Position numbers and translations under genes: made by a program
The notes under the pieces: model-generated
Databases searched by the model: none
What the model was told of the DNA's origin: nothing
What the model saw: the letters and a program-made list of their open reading frames with translations, nothing else
Assembly (NCBI GenBank): GCA_965213545.1
Contig: CBDBZL010000002.1
Span: forward strand, 682,001 to 746,000
Length of the DNA: 64,000 nucleotides
Source: CBDBZL01 sp965213545
Lineage (GTDB): Bacteria; Pseudomonadota; Alphaproteobacteria; Sphingomonadales; Sphingomonadaceae
Reading direction: 5' to 3'
Shown here: in pieces, positions 47,941-56,523 of the stretch
Numbering within the stretch: position 1 is the stretch's first letter
Layout of the letters: the number at the start of each line of letters is the position of its first letter

Positions 47941-48735
47941 GTGACCCAGGCCTGTCGATGGACGGCGGTATTGCCGGTCTATAACGAGGCCGCTTACCTG
48001 CCCGCGACGCTGGCCTCGCTGATCGCCCAGCGAACGCCGTTTCGCCTGATCCTGGTTGATAACGGCTCGACCGACGGCTGTATCGAGGCGGCGCGCGGGC
48101 AACTCGCCACGTCCGACCTGGCGCATGAGATCATCAGCGAGCCTACCCCGGGCCAGGTCCACGCGCTGGCGGCGGGGCTTGCACGGGTCACGACCGAGCT
48201 GGTGGCGATCTGCGATGCCGACACCTTCTATCCGCCCGATTACCTCGCCGCCGCGACCCGCCTGTTCGACAAGGGCGGACCAGCCCGCGTCATGGTGGGA
48301 GCCTGGCCCCGGCCGGACAAGGGGGGGCGATGGCGTCATGCGACGGCCCGCCTGCATCGGCTGACCGTGGCGCGGCTGCTCGCCAAGCAGAACCATACCG
48401 GCGGTCCGGGTCATGCCTTCCGCACCGAGGCGTTGATGCGCGCGGGCGGCTATGACGCAGCGCGCTGGCCCTATGTTCTGAAGGATCACGAGCTTGCGCA
48501 CCGCGTGCTCAAGCTGGGCGAGCAGGCCTACTCTCCCGATTTCTGGTGCAGCCCTTCGTCGAGACGTGCCGATCGGCGGGCGGTGCGCTGGACGCTGGGC
48601 GAGCGCCTGTTGTACCATGCCACGCCCTGGGCGGCGAAGGACTGGTTCTTCTATTCCTTCCTCGCCCGCCGCTTCGACGCGCGCGGCCAGCGCGACACCG
48701 TGCTGCGGCGTCGTGGCTGGGAACCCGAAGGTTAG
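47941..48735 (+). CDS. Family 2 glycosyltransferase
   Basis: A 264-residue GT-A fold enzyme. It opens with WTAVLPVYNEAAYLPATLASL, has the nucleotide loop LILVDNGSTDGCIEAAR, and the DxD-like metal motif AICDADTFYPPDYL. A late GGPGHAFRTEALMRAGGYD is typical of GT2. No membrane segment is seen, so it is probably peripheral at the inner membrane. The GTG at 47941 is four bases after the DCC gene stop. Donor and acceptor are unknown. Confidence 0.88.
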   Translation: MTQACRWTAVLPVYNEAAYLPATLASLIAQRTPFRLILVDNGSTDGCIEAARGQLATSDLAHEIISEPTPGQVHALAAGLARVTTELVAICDADTFYPPDYLAAATRLFDKGGPARVMVGAWPRPDKGGRWRHATARLHRLTVARLLAKQNHTGGPGHAFRTEALMRAGGYDAARWPYVLKDHELAHRVLKLGEQAYSPDFWCSPSSRRADRRAVRWTLGERLLYHATPWAAKDWFFYSFLARRFDARGQRDTVLRRRGWEPEG

Positions 48736-48845
48736 TTTCGAGACATGCAAGCGCCAAGGGCTGCCCGCGTGCTCGCCGCCATTGTCGTCTGACGGACGCA
48801 AAAAAGCCTTGTGGCCGCAACGCGGGGCGATCATAGGCGCGCGCT

Positions 48846-49514
48846 ATGGCTTCAAAGGCAAGTGCGGTCGCGATGCGAACCGAAGGTGTGGTGGCGGCCT
48901 ATGACCGCTGGGCACCTGTCTACGACCTGGTGTTCGGCAAGGTGTTCACCGACGGCCGGGCCTGGTCGATCGAGCGCGCCGAAGCGGTAGCCGGACCCGG
49001 CGGACGGGTGCTCGAAGTGGGCGCGGGCACGGGTATCTCGTTGCCGCAATACAAGCGCACCACACGCCTGGTCGCCACCGATATCTCCGATGCCATGCTG
49101 GCCAGGGCGCGCGAGCGAAAGCGCAATCTGGGGCTCGACAATGTCGAGGATATCCTGGTGATGGACGCCGAAGCGATGAGCTTTGCGGACAATTCCTTCG
49201 ATGTCGTGGTCGCCCAATATGTCGTCACTGCCTGTCCCGATCCCGAGGCGGCGCTCGACGAGTTCGTCCGCGTCATCCGCCCCGGTGGCGAGGTTGTCAT
49301 CACCACTCGCATCGGCGCCAACAAGGGCATGCGCGGGCAGATCGAGAAGCTGCTGATGCCGCTCACCACGCGGCTGGGTTTCCGCACCGAATTTCCGTTC
49401 GACCGCTACGAAGCCTGGGCGGCGGCCAACGGACATGTGGAGTTGGTGGAAAACCGGCCGCTCCCCCCGCTTGGCCATTTTTCGCTGGTGCGCTATCGCA
49501 AGCTGACGACCTGA
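48846..49514 (+). CDS. SAM-dependent methyltransferase, PmtA-like (phospholipid N-methyltransferase)
   Basis: A 222-residue class I methyltransferase. The N-terminus VVAAYDRWAPVYDLVFGKVF and motif I VLEVGAGTGISLPQY match the Rhodobacter/Sinorhizobium PmtA type that converts phosphatidylethanolamine to phosphatidylcholine. Motif II-like ILVMDAEAMSF and FVRVIRPGGEVVITTR follow. The PmtA call is a likeness, not proven; ubiquinone-type methyltransferases are related. The ATG at 48846 is drawn; an ATG at 48873 is also possible. It lies 110 bases after the glycosyltransferase. Confidence 0.8.
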   Translation: MASKASAVAMRTEGVVAAYDRWAPVYDLVFGKVFTDGRAWSIERAEAVAGPGGRVLEVGAGTGISLPQYKRTTRLVATDISDAMLARARERKRNLGLDNVEDILVMDAEAMSFADNSFDVVVAQYVVTACPDPEAALDEFVRVIRPGGEVVITTRIGANKGMRGQIEKLLMPLTTRLGFRTEFPFDRYEAWAAANGHVELVENRPLPPLGHFSLVRYRKLTT

Positions 49515-49575
49515 TCGGCACGAGGCAGGCCAGCGCGTCTCCTATATGTAACAAACGTAGAGGATGGAGATCTCG

Positions 49576-50181
49576 ATGAGCCGTTTTCGCGAACAACTTG
49601 CCGAGCAGCGGTGGGACGATCACCGATATTACCACCACAACCTGATCAATCAGGCGCTCCACTTCTTCAGCGCGTCCACGTTCGTCGTTTGCTATGCGCT
49701 GATCTGGAACTACCCGTGGCTGGCCGCGCTGCTCGCCTGGGGTTTGGCCATGACCAGCCGTCAGGCCGGGCACTTCTTCTTCGAACCGCACGGCTATGAC
49801 CACAAGAACGAGGCGACGCACGAGCACAAGGAAGAGATCAAGGTCGGCTACAACCTGGTCCGCAAATGGGTGCTGATGAGCCTGTGGGCCTTTTCGCCCG
49901 TGCCCCTGCTGCTTGATCCCAGCTTCTTCGGGCTGTTCGCACAGCCGCACACCACCGTCATGGGTTCCCTGGAGAACCTGGGCATCGTGTGGCTGATCAT
50001 CGGCGTGGCGGCACTGGTTTTCCGCACGGTGCAGCTGTTCTTCATCCGCGATGTGGAGACAGGGCTGGTCTGGGCGACCAAGATCATCACCGATCCATTC
50101 CATGACATGAAGCTTTATGCCAAGGCACCCGTGCAACTGGCGCGCAACGCATTGGCCTGGCGTCCCGCCCCCCGGGGCTGA
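49576..50181 (+). CDS. Small membrane protein, possibly Mpo1/DUF962-like
   Basis: A 201-residue protein with four membrane segments in pairs (about residues 29-65 and 100-150). The N-terminal RYYHHNLINQALHFFSAS and the following QAGHFFFEPHGYDHKNEAT hold several histidines next to the membrane, reminiscent of the DUF962/Mpo1 dioxygenases of lipid breakdown, but the match is by eye and weak. GGAG lies eight bases before the ATG at 49576, which decides the start. It follows the PmtA-like gene by about 60 bases. Confidence 0.6.
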   Translation: MSRFREQLAEQRWDDHRYYHHNLINQALHFFSASTFVVCYALIWNYPWLAALLAWGLAMTSRQAGHFFFEPHGYDHKNEATHEHKEEIKVGYNLVRKWVLMSLWAFSPVPLLLDPSFFGLFAQPHTTVMGSLENLGIVWLIIGVAALVFRTVQLFFIRDVETGLVWATKIITDPFHDMKLYAKAPVQLARNALAWRPAPRG

Positions 50182-50276
50182 GTGTCCGGCTGACAGTTGG
50201 CGGGCGGCGGCTGGCGGCTGGCGGAAACCTCGAAGGCACCGCTTGGCCGCCGGCGCTGCTTCACAAAAAGGTATCG

Positions 50277-50353
50277 TCACCCCGGACCTGATCCGGGGTC
50301 CAGCTTCAATCGCAGGCGAAAGGCAGCGGGATGCCGGATCAGGTCCGGCATGA
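50277..50353. repeat. Paired palindromic intergenic repeat (REP/BIME-like)
   Basis: Two palindromic halves, CCCCGGACCTGATCCGGGG at 50280-50298 and TGCCGGATCAGGTCCGGCA at 50332-50350, lie in opposite orientation 33 bases apart, each flanked by the CGTCA/TGAC word. The core of one is the reverse complement of the other. This is the build of a REP pair, and a related half is near base 17. It lies between two convergent genes (49576 and 50384), where it could act as a transcript end. Confidence 0.8.
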
Positions 50354-50383
50354 CAAAGCGGCTCAGTTAATGAGCACGCCGCT

Positions 50384-52036
50384 CTAGCGCAGGCCCATCT
50401 TCGCGCTCGTCAGTTCGCGCATGATCTGGCGGCCGAGATCGCGGTCGTTCGCCCCCGCAGGCGCGGCGGCCCAGCCGTCTGCCTCGAACCGGCCCACCGC
50501 GCGTAACATACGCTCGGCCACCTCGTCGAATTGTGCGTCGTCATAGGCAAGGCTGAAGATCAGCCGGCCGGTCCCGGTCCAGCCCAGCGCCAGCCCCTCG
50601 GCCCGGCAGTAATATTGCAGCATCCAGTTGTAGCGCGAGGGACGGGTGTAGAACACGCTCCACACGCTTCCCAGATTGGCGATACGAGGAGAATGACCGG
50701 CGCTTTCCAGCCGCGCATTGAGCAAGGCCGCGCGGGTATTCCAACGCTCGTCCACGCCATCGTAAAGCTGAGCCGCCTCGGCGCTGCCATGCCAATCAAG
50801 GAACGCGTCCATCGCCCCCATCACGTAGGGATGCGAATTGAAGGTGCCGCGCGCGAAGCAGATATCAGCCGGGCGCTCCGGCTTGTATCGGCGCATGAAC
50901 TCGGCCCGGCCGCACAACACGCCCACCGGCAGACCGCCGCCCAGCGTCTTGCCATAGGTGACCAGATCGGGTTCTATATCGAAATATTCACAGGCACCGC
51001 GCGGCGCGATGCGAAACCCGGTGAACACTTCGTCGACGATGAGCACGATGCCGTTCGCCCGGCATACTTTTGCCAGCCGTGCGAGCCAGTCCGAATAACC
51101 CGCCCGGTCGACCCCCGCGCGGCGCGACGAGTTGACCAGCGCGCTGTCGCCGGGCGCCTGGGAGTTGGGATGCATGGCCTGCAGCGGGTTGACCAGCACG
51201 CAGGCGATGTCGCGGCGCGTGGCCAGCACCCGAAGCGTCGCCTCGCTCATCTCGGCAAGCGTATAGGTCCTGTCGGCAGGGACCGGATTGCCGATGCCCG
51301 GCTGCACGTCGCCCCACCAACCGTGATAGGCGCCGGCGAAGCGGACGATGTGCGAGCGGCCGGTATGGTAGCGCGCCAGCCGCACCGCCTGCATCACCGC
51401 CTCGGTGCCCGACATGTGGAAGCTGACCGCATCGAGGCCGCTGATCGCCTTCAGCCGCTCGACATTGTCCGCCACCACCGGATGCAGCCCGCCAAGCACC
51501 GGGCCAAGCTCGGCAGCGGTCTCCATCCCGCGCGCGATCATCGCCTTGTAGGCATCGTTTCCCAACAGGTTGACGCCATACGAACCGGTCAGATCGTAGA
51601 ACACATTGCCATCGAGATCGGTCAGCGTCACGCCTTCGCTGCTCTGCCAGAATCCCCCCGCCGGCAGCGCCTCGCGCACCACCGGGCTGAACGGAAAGGG
51701 CACGCGGTAAGTGCTGGTAAAGGCGATGTCGGGGATCGAGCCACGTAGGCTGGCGGTCTTGGCCGCGGTCTTGGCAAAACGCTCGGCAAAGGTGTTCGAG
51801 AGCTTGGTCAGTCCCTTTTCACGCCGCCGCGCCAACGCCTCGTCCGCGCCATCGGCACGAAAGAATTGCGCAGCGTCGAATTCATAGGCCGGCACCAGGC
51901 CCGCCGCGCGTTTGGCCATTCGCACATGGCCCACCAACCCCTTGTGCTTCGCGCGGCTCAGGGAAAGCCGGGCGCGGCCCTTGCGGGTCGCCAGAATGAC
52001 CCCCGCCGCGCCAAGCAGCAGTCGTCCGATCTTCAT
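50384..52036 (-). CDS. Class III aminotransferase with N-terminal extension (glutamate-1-semialdehyde-aminomutase-like)
   Basis: A 550-residue PLP enzyme. The core is class III: FHMSGTEAVMQAVRLAR, GAYHGWWGDV, VDEVFTGFR and the PLP lysine in LVTYGKTLGGGLPVGV. The first about 110 residues are extra relative to a normal GSA aminomutase and begin with a short hydrophobic stretch (IGRLLLGAAGVILA) followed by a basic region, which could tether the enzyme to the membrane. It is divergent from the phosphatidylserine decarboxylase homologue with only 33 bases between the starts, so they probably share control. Confidence 0.85.
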   Translation of the reverse strand: MKIGRLLLGAAGVILATRKGRARLSLSRAKHKGLVGHVRMAKRAAGLVPAYEFDAAQFFRADGADEALARRREKGLTKLSNTFAERFAKTAAKTASLRGSIPDIAFTSTYRVPFPFSPVVREALPAGGFWQSSEGVTLTDLDGNVFYDLTGSYGVNLLGNDAYKAMIARGMETAAELGPVLGGLHPVVADNVERLKAISGLDAVSFHMSGTEAVMQAVRLARYHTGRSHIVRFAGAYHGWWGDVQPGIGNPVPADRTYTLAEMSEATLRVLATRRDIACVLVNPLQAMHPNSQAPGDSALVNSSRRAGVDRAGYSDWLARLAKVCRANGIVLIVDEVFTGFRIAPRGACEYFDIEPDLVTYGKTLGGGLPVGVLCGRAEFMRRYKPERPADICFARGTFNSHPYVMGAMDAFLDWHGSAEAAQLYDGVDERWNTRAALLNARLESAGHSPRIANLGSVWSVFYTRPSRYNWMLQYYCRAEGLALGWTGTGRLIFSLAYDDAQFDEVAERMLRAVGRFEADGWAAAPAGANDRDLGRQIMRELTSAKMGLR

Positions 52037-52069
52037 GGAAAAGTCCTCTCATCCTCGCTAGGCGGCGGC

Positions 52070-52981
52070 ATGGGGCTTCGCGCTGCTTTGTGGAAACTTG
52101 TCAATCTGGACAAGGTCAATTTCCTGCTGACCAACCGTTTCCCGCGCCACGCCGCCACCCACCTGATGGGCTGGCTGAGCAAGGTGGAACTGGCGCCGGT
52201 GCGCATCGTGTCGATCCGTCTGTGGAAAAGCTTTTGCGAGGTCGACCTGTCGGATGCAAAGCCCGAGCGCTATCGCAGCCTGCACCAGGCGTTCATCCGC
52301 GAGCTGAAGCCCGGCGCACGCGACATTGACCCGCGCGCCGAGATTATCTGCGCGCCGTGTGATGGCGTGATAGGCGCGCATGGCCGTATCAGCCAGGGTA
52401 TGGCGCTCCAGATCAAGGGACTGCGCTACGAGATCGCCGATCTACTCGGATGTGGCCAGGACGCCGCCGAATATGCCGACGCACATTACCTCACGCTGCG
52501 CCTGACCGCAGGCATGTATCACCGCTTTCACGCCCCGCACGATTGTGCGGTCGAGCAGGTGCGGTACATTTCTGGGGACCGCTGGAACGTGAACCCGCCC
52601 ACCTTGCGGCGGATCGAGCGGCTTTATTGCCGCAACGAGCGCGCGCCCATCTCGGTCAGGCTCGATGCGGGCGGCGCTCGGCTGATGCTCGTGCCGGTCG
52701 CCGCGGTGCTGGTGGCCAGCATCCGCCTGCCCTGGCTCGATCGCCAGCTCGACGTGCGCCGCACCTTCGCGCGCGGCGGCGGAGCGCGGGTTATCGCGCC
52801 CACTCCCCCCGTCCGCTTCGCCAAGGGTGAGGAGATGGGCTGGTTCGAACATGGCTCGACCATCATCATCATCGCCCCCGCTACGCACCGCCCTGTCGAG
52901 ATGCTCGTGGAGGGCGCGCAGGTCCGCATGGGTCAGGCCATCATGCGCCATGAGCGGGGGGCGGGTGCAACGGTGCAATAA
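52070..52981 (+). CDS. psd: Phosphatidylserine decarboxylase homologue (E. coli-type)
   Basis: A 303-residue proenzyme-type decarboxylase. Asp98 (APCDGVIGAHG), His151/His154 (AGMYHRFHAPHD) and Ser263 in the GST self-cleavage site (GWFEHGSTIIII) line up with the triad and cleavage serine of E. coli Psd. Cleavage before that serine would give the pyruvoyl group. Many alphaproteobacteria use a shorter Psd beside pssA; this is the long form and sits instead beside an aminotransferase, so a different serine-like lipid substrate is possible. The ATG at 52070 is the conserved start. Confidence 0.88.
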   Translation: MGLRAALWKLVNLDKVNFLLTNRFPRHAATHLMGWLSKVELAPVRIVSIRLWKSFCEVDLSDAKPERYRSLHQAFIRELKPGARDIDPRAEIICAPCDGVIGAHGRISQGMALQIKGLRYEIADLLGCGQDAAEYADAHYLTLRLTAGMYHRFHAPHDCAVEQVRYISGDRWNVNPPTLRRIERLYCRNERAPISVRLDAGGARLMLVPVAAVLVASIRLPWLDRQLDVRRTFARGGGARVIAPTPPVRFAKGEEMGWFEHGSTIIIIAPATHRPVEMLVEGAQVRMGQAIMRHERGAGATVQ

Positions 52982-53016
52982 GCCTCTTTTCGCCATCTTA
53001 TCAGGTGGTAAGAGGC
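52982..53016 (+). promoter_or_regulatory. Hairpin that includes the M16 peptidase ribosome binding site
   Basis: GCCTCTT at 52982-52988 pairs with AAGAGGC at 53010-53016, and inside it CCATC (52993-52997) pairs with GGTGG (53004-53008, one G-U). The AAGAGG that should serve as the ribosome site of the ATG at 53021 lies in the 3' arm. It may limit translation of the peptidase or simply mark the psd transcript end. Confidence 0.5.
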
Positions 53017-53020
53017 GGCC

Positions 53021-55978
53021 ATGAGAAGACCCCTGTCAGCGGCCGCCGCGCTCGCCCTTGTCGCCACCCTTCCCGCCTGCGCCCCCACGCTTCAGGAGGC
53101 GCGCAGCGCCACCTCGCCCGCGATTGCCGAGTTCGAGCCGGCCCCGCTCGAGGACCTGGTCGCCAAGGTCGCCATTCCCTATGAGCGCTTCGAACTCGAC
53201 AATGGCCTAACCGTGCTGGTGCATGAGGATCGCAAGGCACCCGTGGTGGCGGTCTCGGTGTGGTACGAGGTCGGCTCCAAGCATGAGCCGCGTGGCAAAA
53301 CCGGCTTTGCCCACCTGTTCGAACACATCATGTTCAACGGCACCGAGAACGTGCCGGGCGAATATTTCGAGCCGCTCCAGCAGATCGGCGCGACCGACGT
53401 TAACGGCACCACCTGGTTCGACCGGACCAATTACTTCCAGACCGTGCCCACCTCCGCGCTCGACGTGGCGCTGTTCCTGGAAAGCGACCGGATGGGCCAT
53501 CTGCTCGGCGCGCTGACCGAGGAGGTGCTGCAGAACCAGATCGGCGTGGTGCAGAACGAGAAGCGGGAGGGCGACAACCAGCCGTTCGGTCTTGTCGGCT
53601 ATGAGCAGCTGGAAACGCTCTATCCGCCCGGCCATCCCTATCACCACTCCACCATCGGCTCGATGGCCGACCTTTCGGGCGCCACGCTCGATGATGCGCG
53701 AAGCTGGTTCCGCGAGCATTACGGGCCCAAAAACGCGGTGCTCGTTCTTGCAGGGGACATCGATGTCGCCACCGCCCGCCAAAAGGTTGAGACCTGGTTC
53801 GGCGCCATTCCCGCGGGGCCGGCGATCAGCGATCCGCCCGCACCCGTGCCCACGCTGAGCGCGCCTGTCGCCAAGACCATCTACGACCAGATCGCCACCC
53901 CCCGGGTCATCCGGATGTGGGCGGTCCCGGGTCTCGAGAACCCTGACTACATTCCCCTCTCGCTCGGTGCCGCGGTGCTCGGCGGGCTGGCAAGCTCGCG
54001 GCTCGATGAGGAACTGGTGCGCGGGCAGGAGCTGGCGGTCAGCGTGGTGGCGAGGGCCCAGATCTTCGAGCAAGCCGGCATATTCTCGGCATGGGCCGAT
54101 GCCCGCCCCGGCGTTTCGGTCGATGAGCTCGGCCGGGCGCTCGATGCCCAGATTGCGCGCATCGTCGCCGAAGGGCCGACCGAGGACGAGCTGCTGCGCG
54201 CCGCCACCAGCGCGACCGCCGGGACCATCCGCGGGCTCGAGCAGACCGGCGGCTTCTCGGGCAAGGCGCCGATCTTGGCAGAAGGCCTGCTTTATTCGAA
54301 CGATCCGGCGCATTACCGAACCGAGCTGGCGGCCATGGCTGCGGCCACGCCGGGCGATGTGCAACAAGCGCTCGAGCGCTGGCTGACGCGGCCGGTGTTC
54401 GCGCTTGTCGTCGAACCGGGAGAGCGCACCGAGGGCGGTGAGAGCCACGGCGGCGGTTTGCCCCTGCCGTCACCGGACACCGATGTCGACGCTGAAATCG
54501 AAGCCGACGGCAGGGGTATCGCGGCAATCAGCGACCCCTCCTTGTCGCGGCCCGCCTTCGCCATGCAACAGGGGACGGCGTTGGCAGCAGGACCGCCGGG
54601 CGCCCAACCCGATCGCTCGCGGCTGCCTGAAGTGGGCGAGTTTCCTCCGCTCGATTTCCCAGATATCGAGCGCGCGACGCTGTCGAATGGCATGGAGGTT
54701 TATTTCGCCCGCCGCGCGGTGGTGCCGACGTTGAGCGCGCGGATCGCATTCGACGCAGGCATCTCGGCCGATCCCGCCGACCGGCTCGGACTGCAAGAGA
54801 TGATGCTTTCGGTCATGAATGAGGGCACCACCAGCCTCGACGCCAGCGAGCTGGCCATCGCCAAGGAGCGGCTGGGAGCCAGTATCGGCGGCTATTCGGA
54901 CCTCGATACGACCAATATCGGGCTTGGTGCGATCACTCCCAACCTGGCGGCCTCGTTCGAGCTGCTGGCCGACTATGTGCGCAACCCGGCGTTCGACCCC
55001 GCCGCGATCGAGCGGGTGCGCAGCCGTCAGCTCACCCGGATCGACAGCGAACTGACCAATCCCTCGATTATCGGGTTGCGCGCCATCCAGCCGATCCTTT
55101 ATGGTCAGGACCATCCCTACGGCCGCCCGCCCACGGGCTCGGGCATGCGCGCGATCGTCGAGACGCTTGACCGCGATGATCTGGCCAGTTTCCACCGCAC
55201 CTGGCTGCGACCCGACAACGCCCGGATCATGGTTGTGGGGGACTCGACGCTCGCCGAGGTGGTCCGCCTGCTCGAAGCCAGCTTCGGCGACTGGCGCGCG
55301 CCGGCCGAGCCCCTCCCCGTCACCGACCGCGCCGCGCCCGTTCCGGCGCCCGAACAGCGCATCGTGCTGATCGACCGGCCGCAGTCCCCGCAATCGGTCA
55401 TCCTGGCGGGCCGCGTGCTCGATCAGGTGGGGACCGATGACCTGTTCGGCCTTGGCGCGGCCAACGAGGTATTCGGCTCTGGCTTCCTCAGCCGGATCAA
55501 CATGAACCTACGCGAGACCAAGGGCTGGTCCTATGGGGTGCGCAGCCAAATCGGCCGGCCGCTGGGTCGCACCGCGTTCCTCATCACCGCGCCCGTCCAA
55601 GCCGATCGCACGGGCGATTCGATCGCCGAGCTGCTGAAGGACCTGTCGGCCTATACCGGCGGCGAGGGCGTCACGCCCGAGGAGCTGCGCCGCTTGGTCA
55701 ACGGCAATGTGCGCGAGTTGCCAGGCCAGTTCGAGACCAGCGGCAGCGTATTGTCGGGCCTCTCCAACATCGTCCAGTATGGCTGGCCCGACGATTATTA
55801 CGAGACGCTCGCCGCGCGTTACCAGAACCTCACCGCCGCCGAACTGGATGCCGAGGCGCTGGGCGCATTGATCGGCGCCGACCTGGTATTCGTGGTGGTG
55901 GGCGATGCCTCGGTGGTAGGCCCGCAACTCGAAGCGCTGGGATTGCCGGTTGAGGTGAGGGAAGTGACGGGGGGCTGA
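53021..55978 (+). CDS. M16-family zinc metallopeptidase, two-domain (pitrilysin type)
   Basis: A 985-residue exported protein. A lipoprotein-like signal ends in TLPAC (Cys20). The first M16 domain has the inverted zinc motif HLFEHIMFNG (His98, Glu101, His102). Its second half and a second M16 domain (about residues 550-985, starting FPDIERATLSNGMEVYFAR) lack the HxxEH, as expected for the inactive partner domain. The closing part has ETKGWSYGVRSQIGRPLGR, typical of the family. It probably degrades peptides at the envelope. It follows psd by 39 bases. Confidence 0.92.
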   Translation: MRRPLSAAAALALVATLPACAPTLQEARSATSPAIAEFEPAPLEDLVAKVAIPYERFELDNGLTVLVHEDRKAPVVAVSVWYEVGSKHEPRGKTGFAHLFEHIMFNGTENVPGEYFEPLQQIGATDVNGTTWFDRTNYFQTVPTSALDVALFLESDRMGHLLGALTEEVLQNQIGVVQNEKREGDNQPFGLVGYEQLETLYPPGHPYHHSTIGSMADLSGATLDDARSWFREHYGPKNAVLVLAGDIDVATARQKVETWFGAIPAGPAISDPPAPVPTLSAPVAKTIYDQIATPRVIRMWAVPGLENPDYIPLSLGAAVLGGLASSRLDEELVRGQELAVSVVARAQIFEQAGIFSAWADARPGVSVDELGRALDAQIARIVAEGPTEDELLRAATSATAGTIRGLEQTGGFSGKAPILAEGLLYSNDPAHYRTELAAMAAATPGDVQQALERWLTRPVFALVVEPGERTEGGESHGGGLPLPSPDTDVDAEIEADGRGIAAISDPSLSRPAFAMQQGTALAAGPPGAQPDRSRLPEVGEFPPLDFPDIERATLSNGMEVYFARRAVVPTLSARIAFDAGISADPADRLGLQEMMLSVMNEGTTSLDASELAIAKERLGASIGGYSDLDTTNIGLGAITPNLAASFELLADYVRNPAFDPAAIERVRSRQLTRIDSELTNPSIIGLRAIQPILYGQDHPYGRPPTGSGMRAIVETLDRDDLASFHRTWLRPDNARIMVVGDSTLAEVVRLLEASFGDWRAPAEPLPVTDRAAPVPAPEQRIVLIDRPQSPQSVILAGRVLDQVGTDDLFGLGAANEVFGSGFLSRINMNLRETKGWSYGVRSQIGRPLGRTAFLITAPVQADRTGDSIAELLKDLSAYTGGEGVTPEELRRLVNGNVRELPGQFETSGSVLSGLSNIVQYGWPDDYYETLAARYQNLTAAELDAEALGALIGADLVFVVVGDASVVGPQLEALGLPVEVREVTGG

Positions 55979-56009
55979 GCGACCCGGCTGTCGGCGGAGA
56001 CCCTAGCCA

Positions 56010-56282
56010 ATGCAACCCCAAATAATGCTTCCTCAAATTCCTATGGACGTCGCAGATAAGTTGCAGACGCACGGCTTTCATAGATGTTTGACCTCGTATT
56101 ACTGTTGTAAGCCAGATGTTGTGATCATCCAAGTCGTGGATTTGGCAAGAAGATCGCTGATGCATGAACATAGCTTTGTCAGGATGAAAAACTTCAAGCA
56201 TGAAATATTAGTTTCCTATCCTCAGATAGGTTGCTACTTTGTAGATGGTAAAACCACTTATAAAGAGATATCTTCTTTTTGA
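56010..56282 (+). CDS. Orphan 90-residue hypothetical protein
   Basis: An open frame in the AT-rich patch. The translation is plausible as a folded protein (KPDVVIIQVVDLARRSL, then KHEILVSYPQIGCYFVDGK) with mixed hydrophobic strands, three Cys, and no low-complexity bias, unlike the shadow frames of this genome. No ribosome site is obvious. Codon use differs from all neighbours. No family was recognised; it may be a fragment of a larger acquired gene. Confidence 0.4.
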   Translation: MQPQIMLPQIPMDVADKLQTHGFHRCLTSYYCCKPDVVIIQVVDLARRSLMHEHSFVRMKNFKHEILVSYPQIGCYFVDGKTTYKEISSF

Positions 56283-56376
56283 ACTCTATGGGTATCTTAT
56301 CTTGTTTTTTTTGGAGCCTGTCACATCTTTTTCCGCTAACGATAAGTCACTTGCATCAAAGGCTGTAGAATCCTGC

Positions 56377-56406
56377 GCTGCCATGACATCTTTGTTGCAT
56401 GGCAGC
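56377..56406. repeat. Perfect 9-bp inverted repeat
   Basis: GCTGCCATG at 56377-56385 and CATGGCAGC at 56398-56406 are perfect reverse complements around a 12-base AT-rich loop. No T-run follows on either side at once, so a terminator role is uncertain. Confidence 0.5.
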
Positions 56407-56523
56407 TTCGTTGCCGCAAAGTAAAGTTTTTCAGGATTTTATGATTTTGAAAAAGACTCTGTTACGACCTCTAGCCCCGTAACACACATCAGACAGACCG
56501 CCTCAGATGATCTGTTGGATCAG

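Larger units (their letters stand above)
55979..56523. other. AT-rich patch between the M16 gene and the IS3 remnant
   Basis: About 545 bases that are clearly richer in A and T than the rest of the window, with runs such as an 8-T tract near 56305. It contains one open frame (56010-56282) and a hairpin at 56377-56406, otherwise nothing recognisable. The change of composition starts within about 30 bases of the M16 stop and ends at the IS3 terminus, which suggests acquired DNA or the leftovers of an element. Confidence 0.6.
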
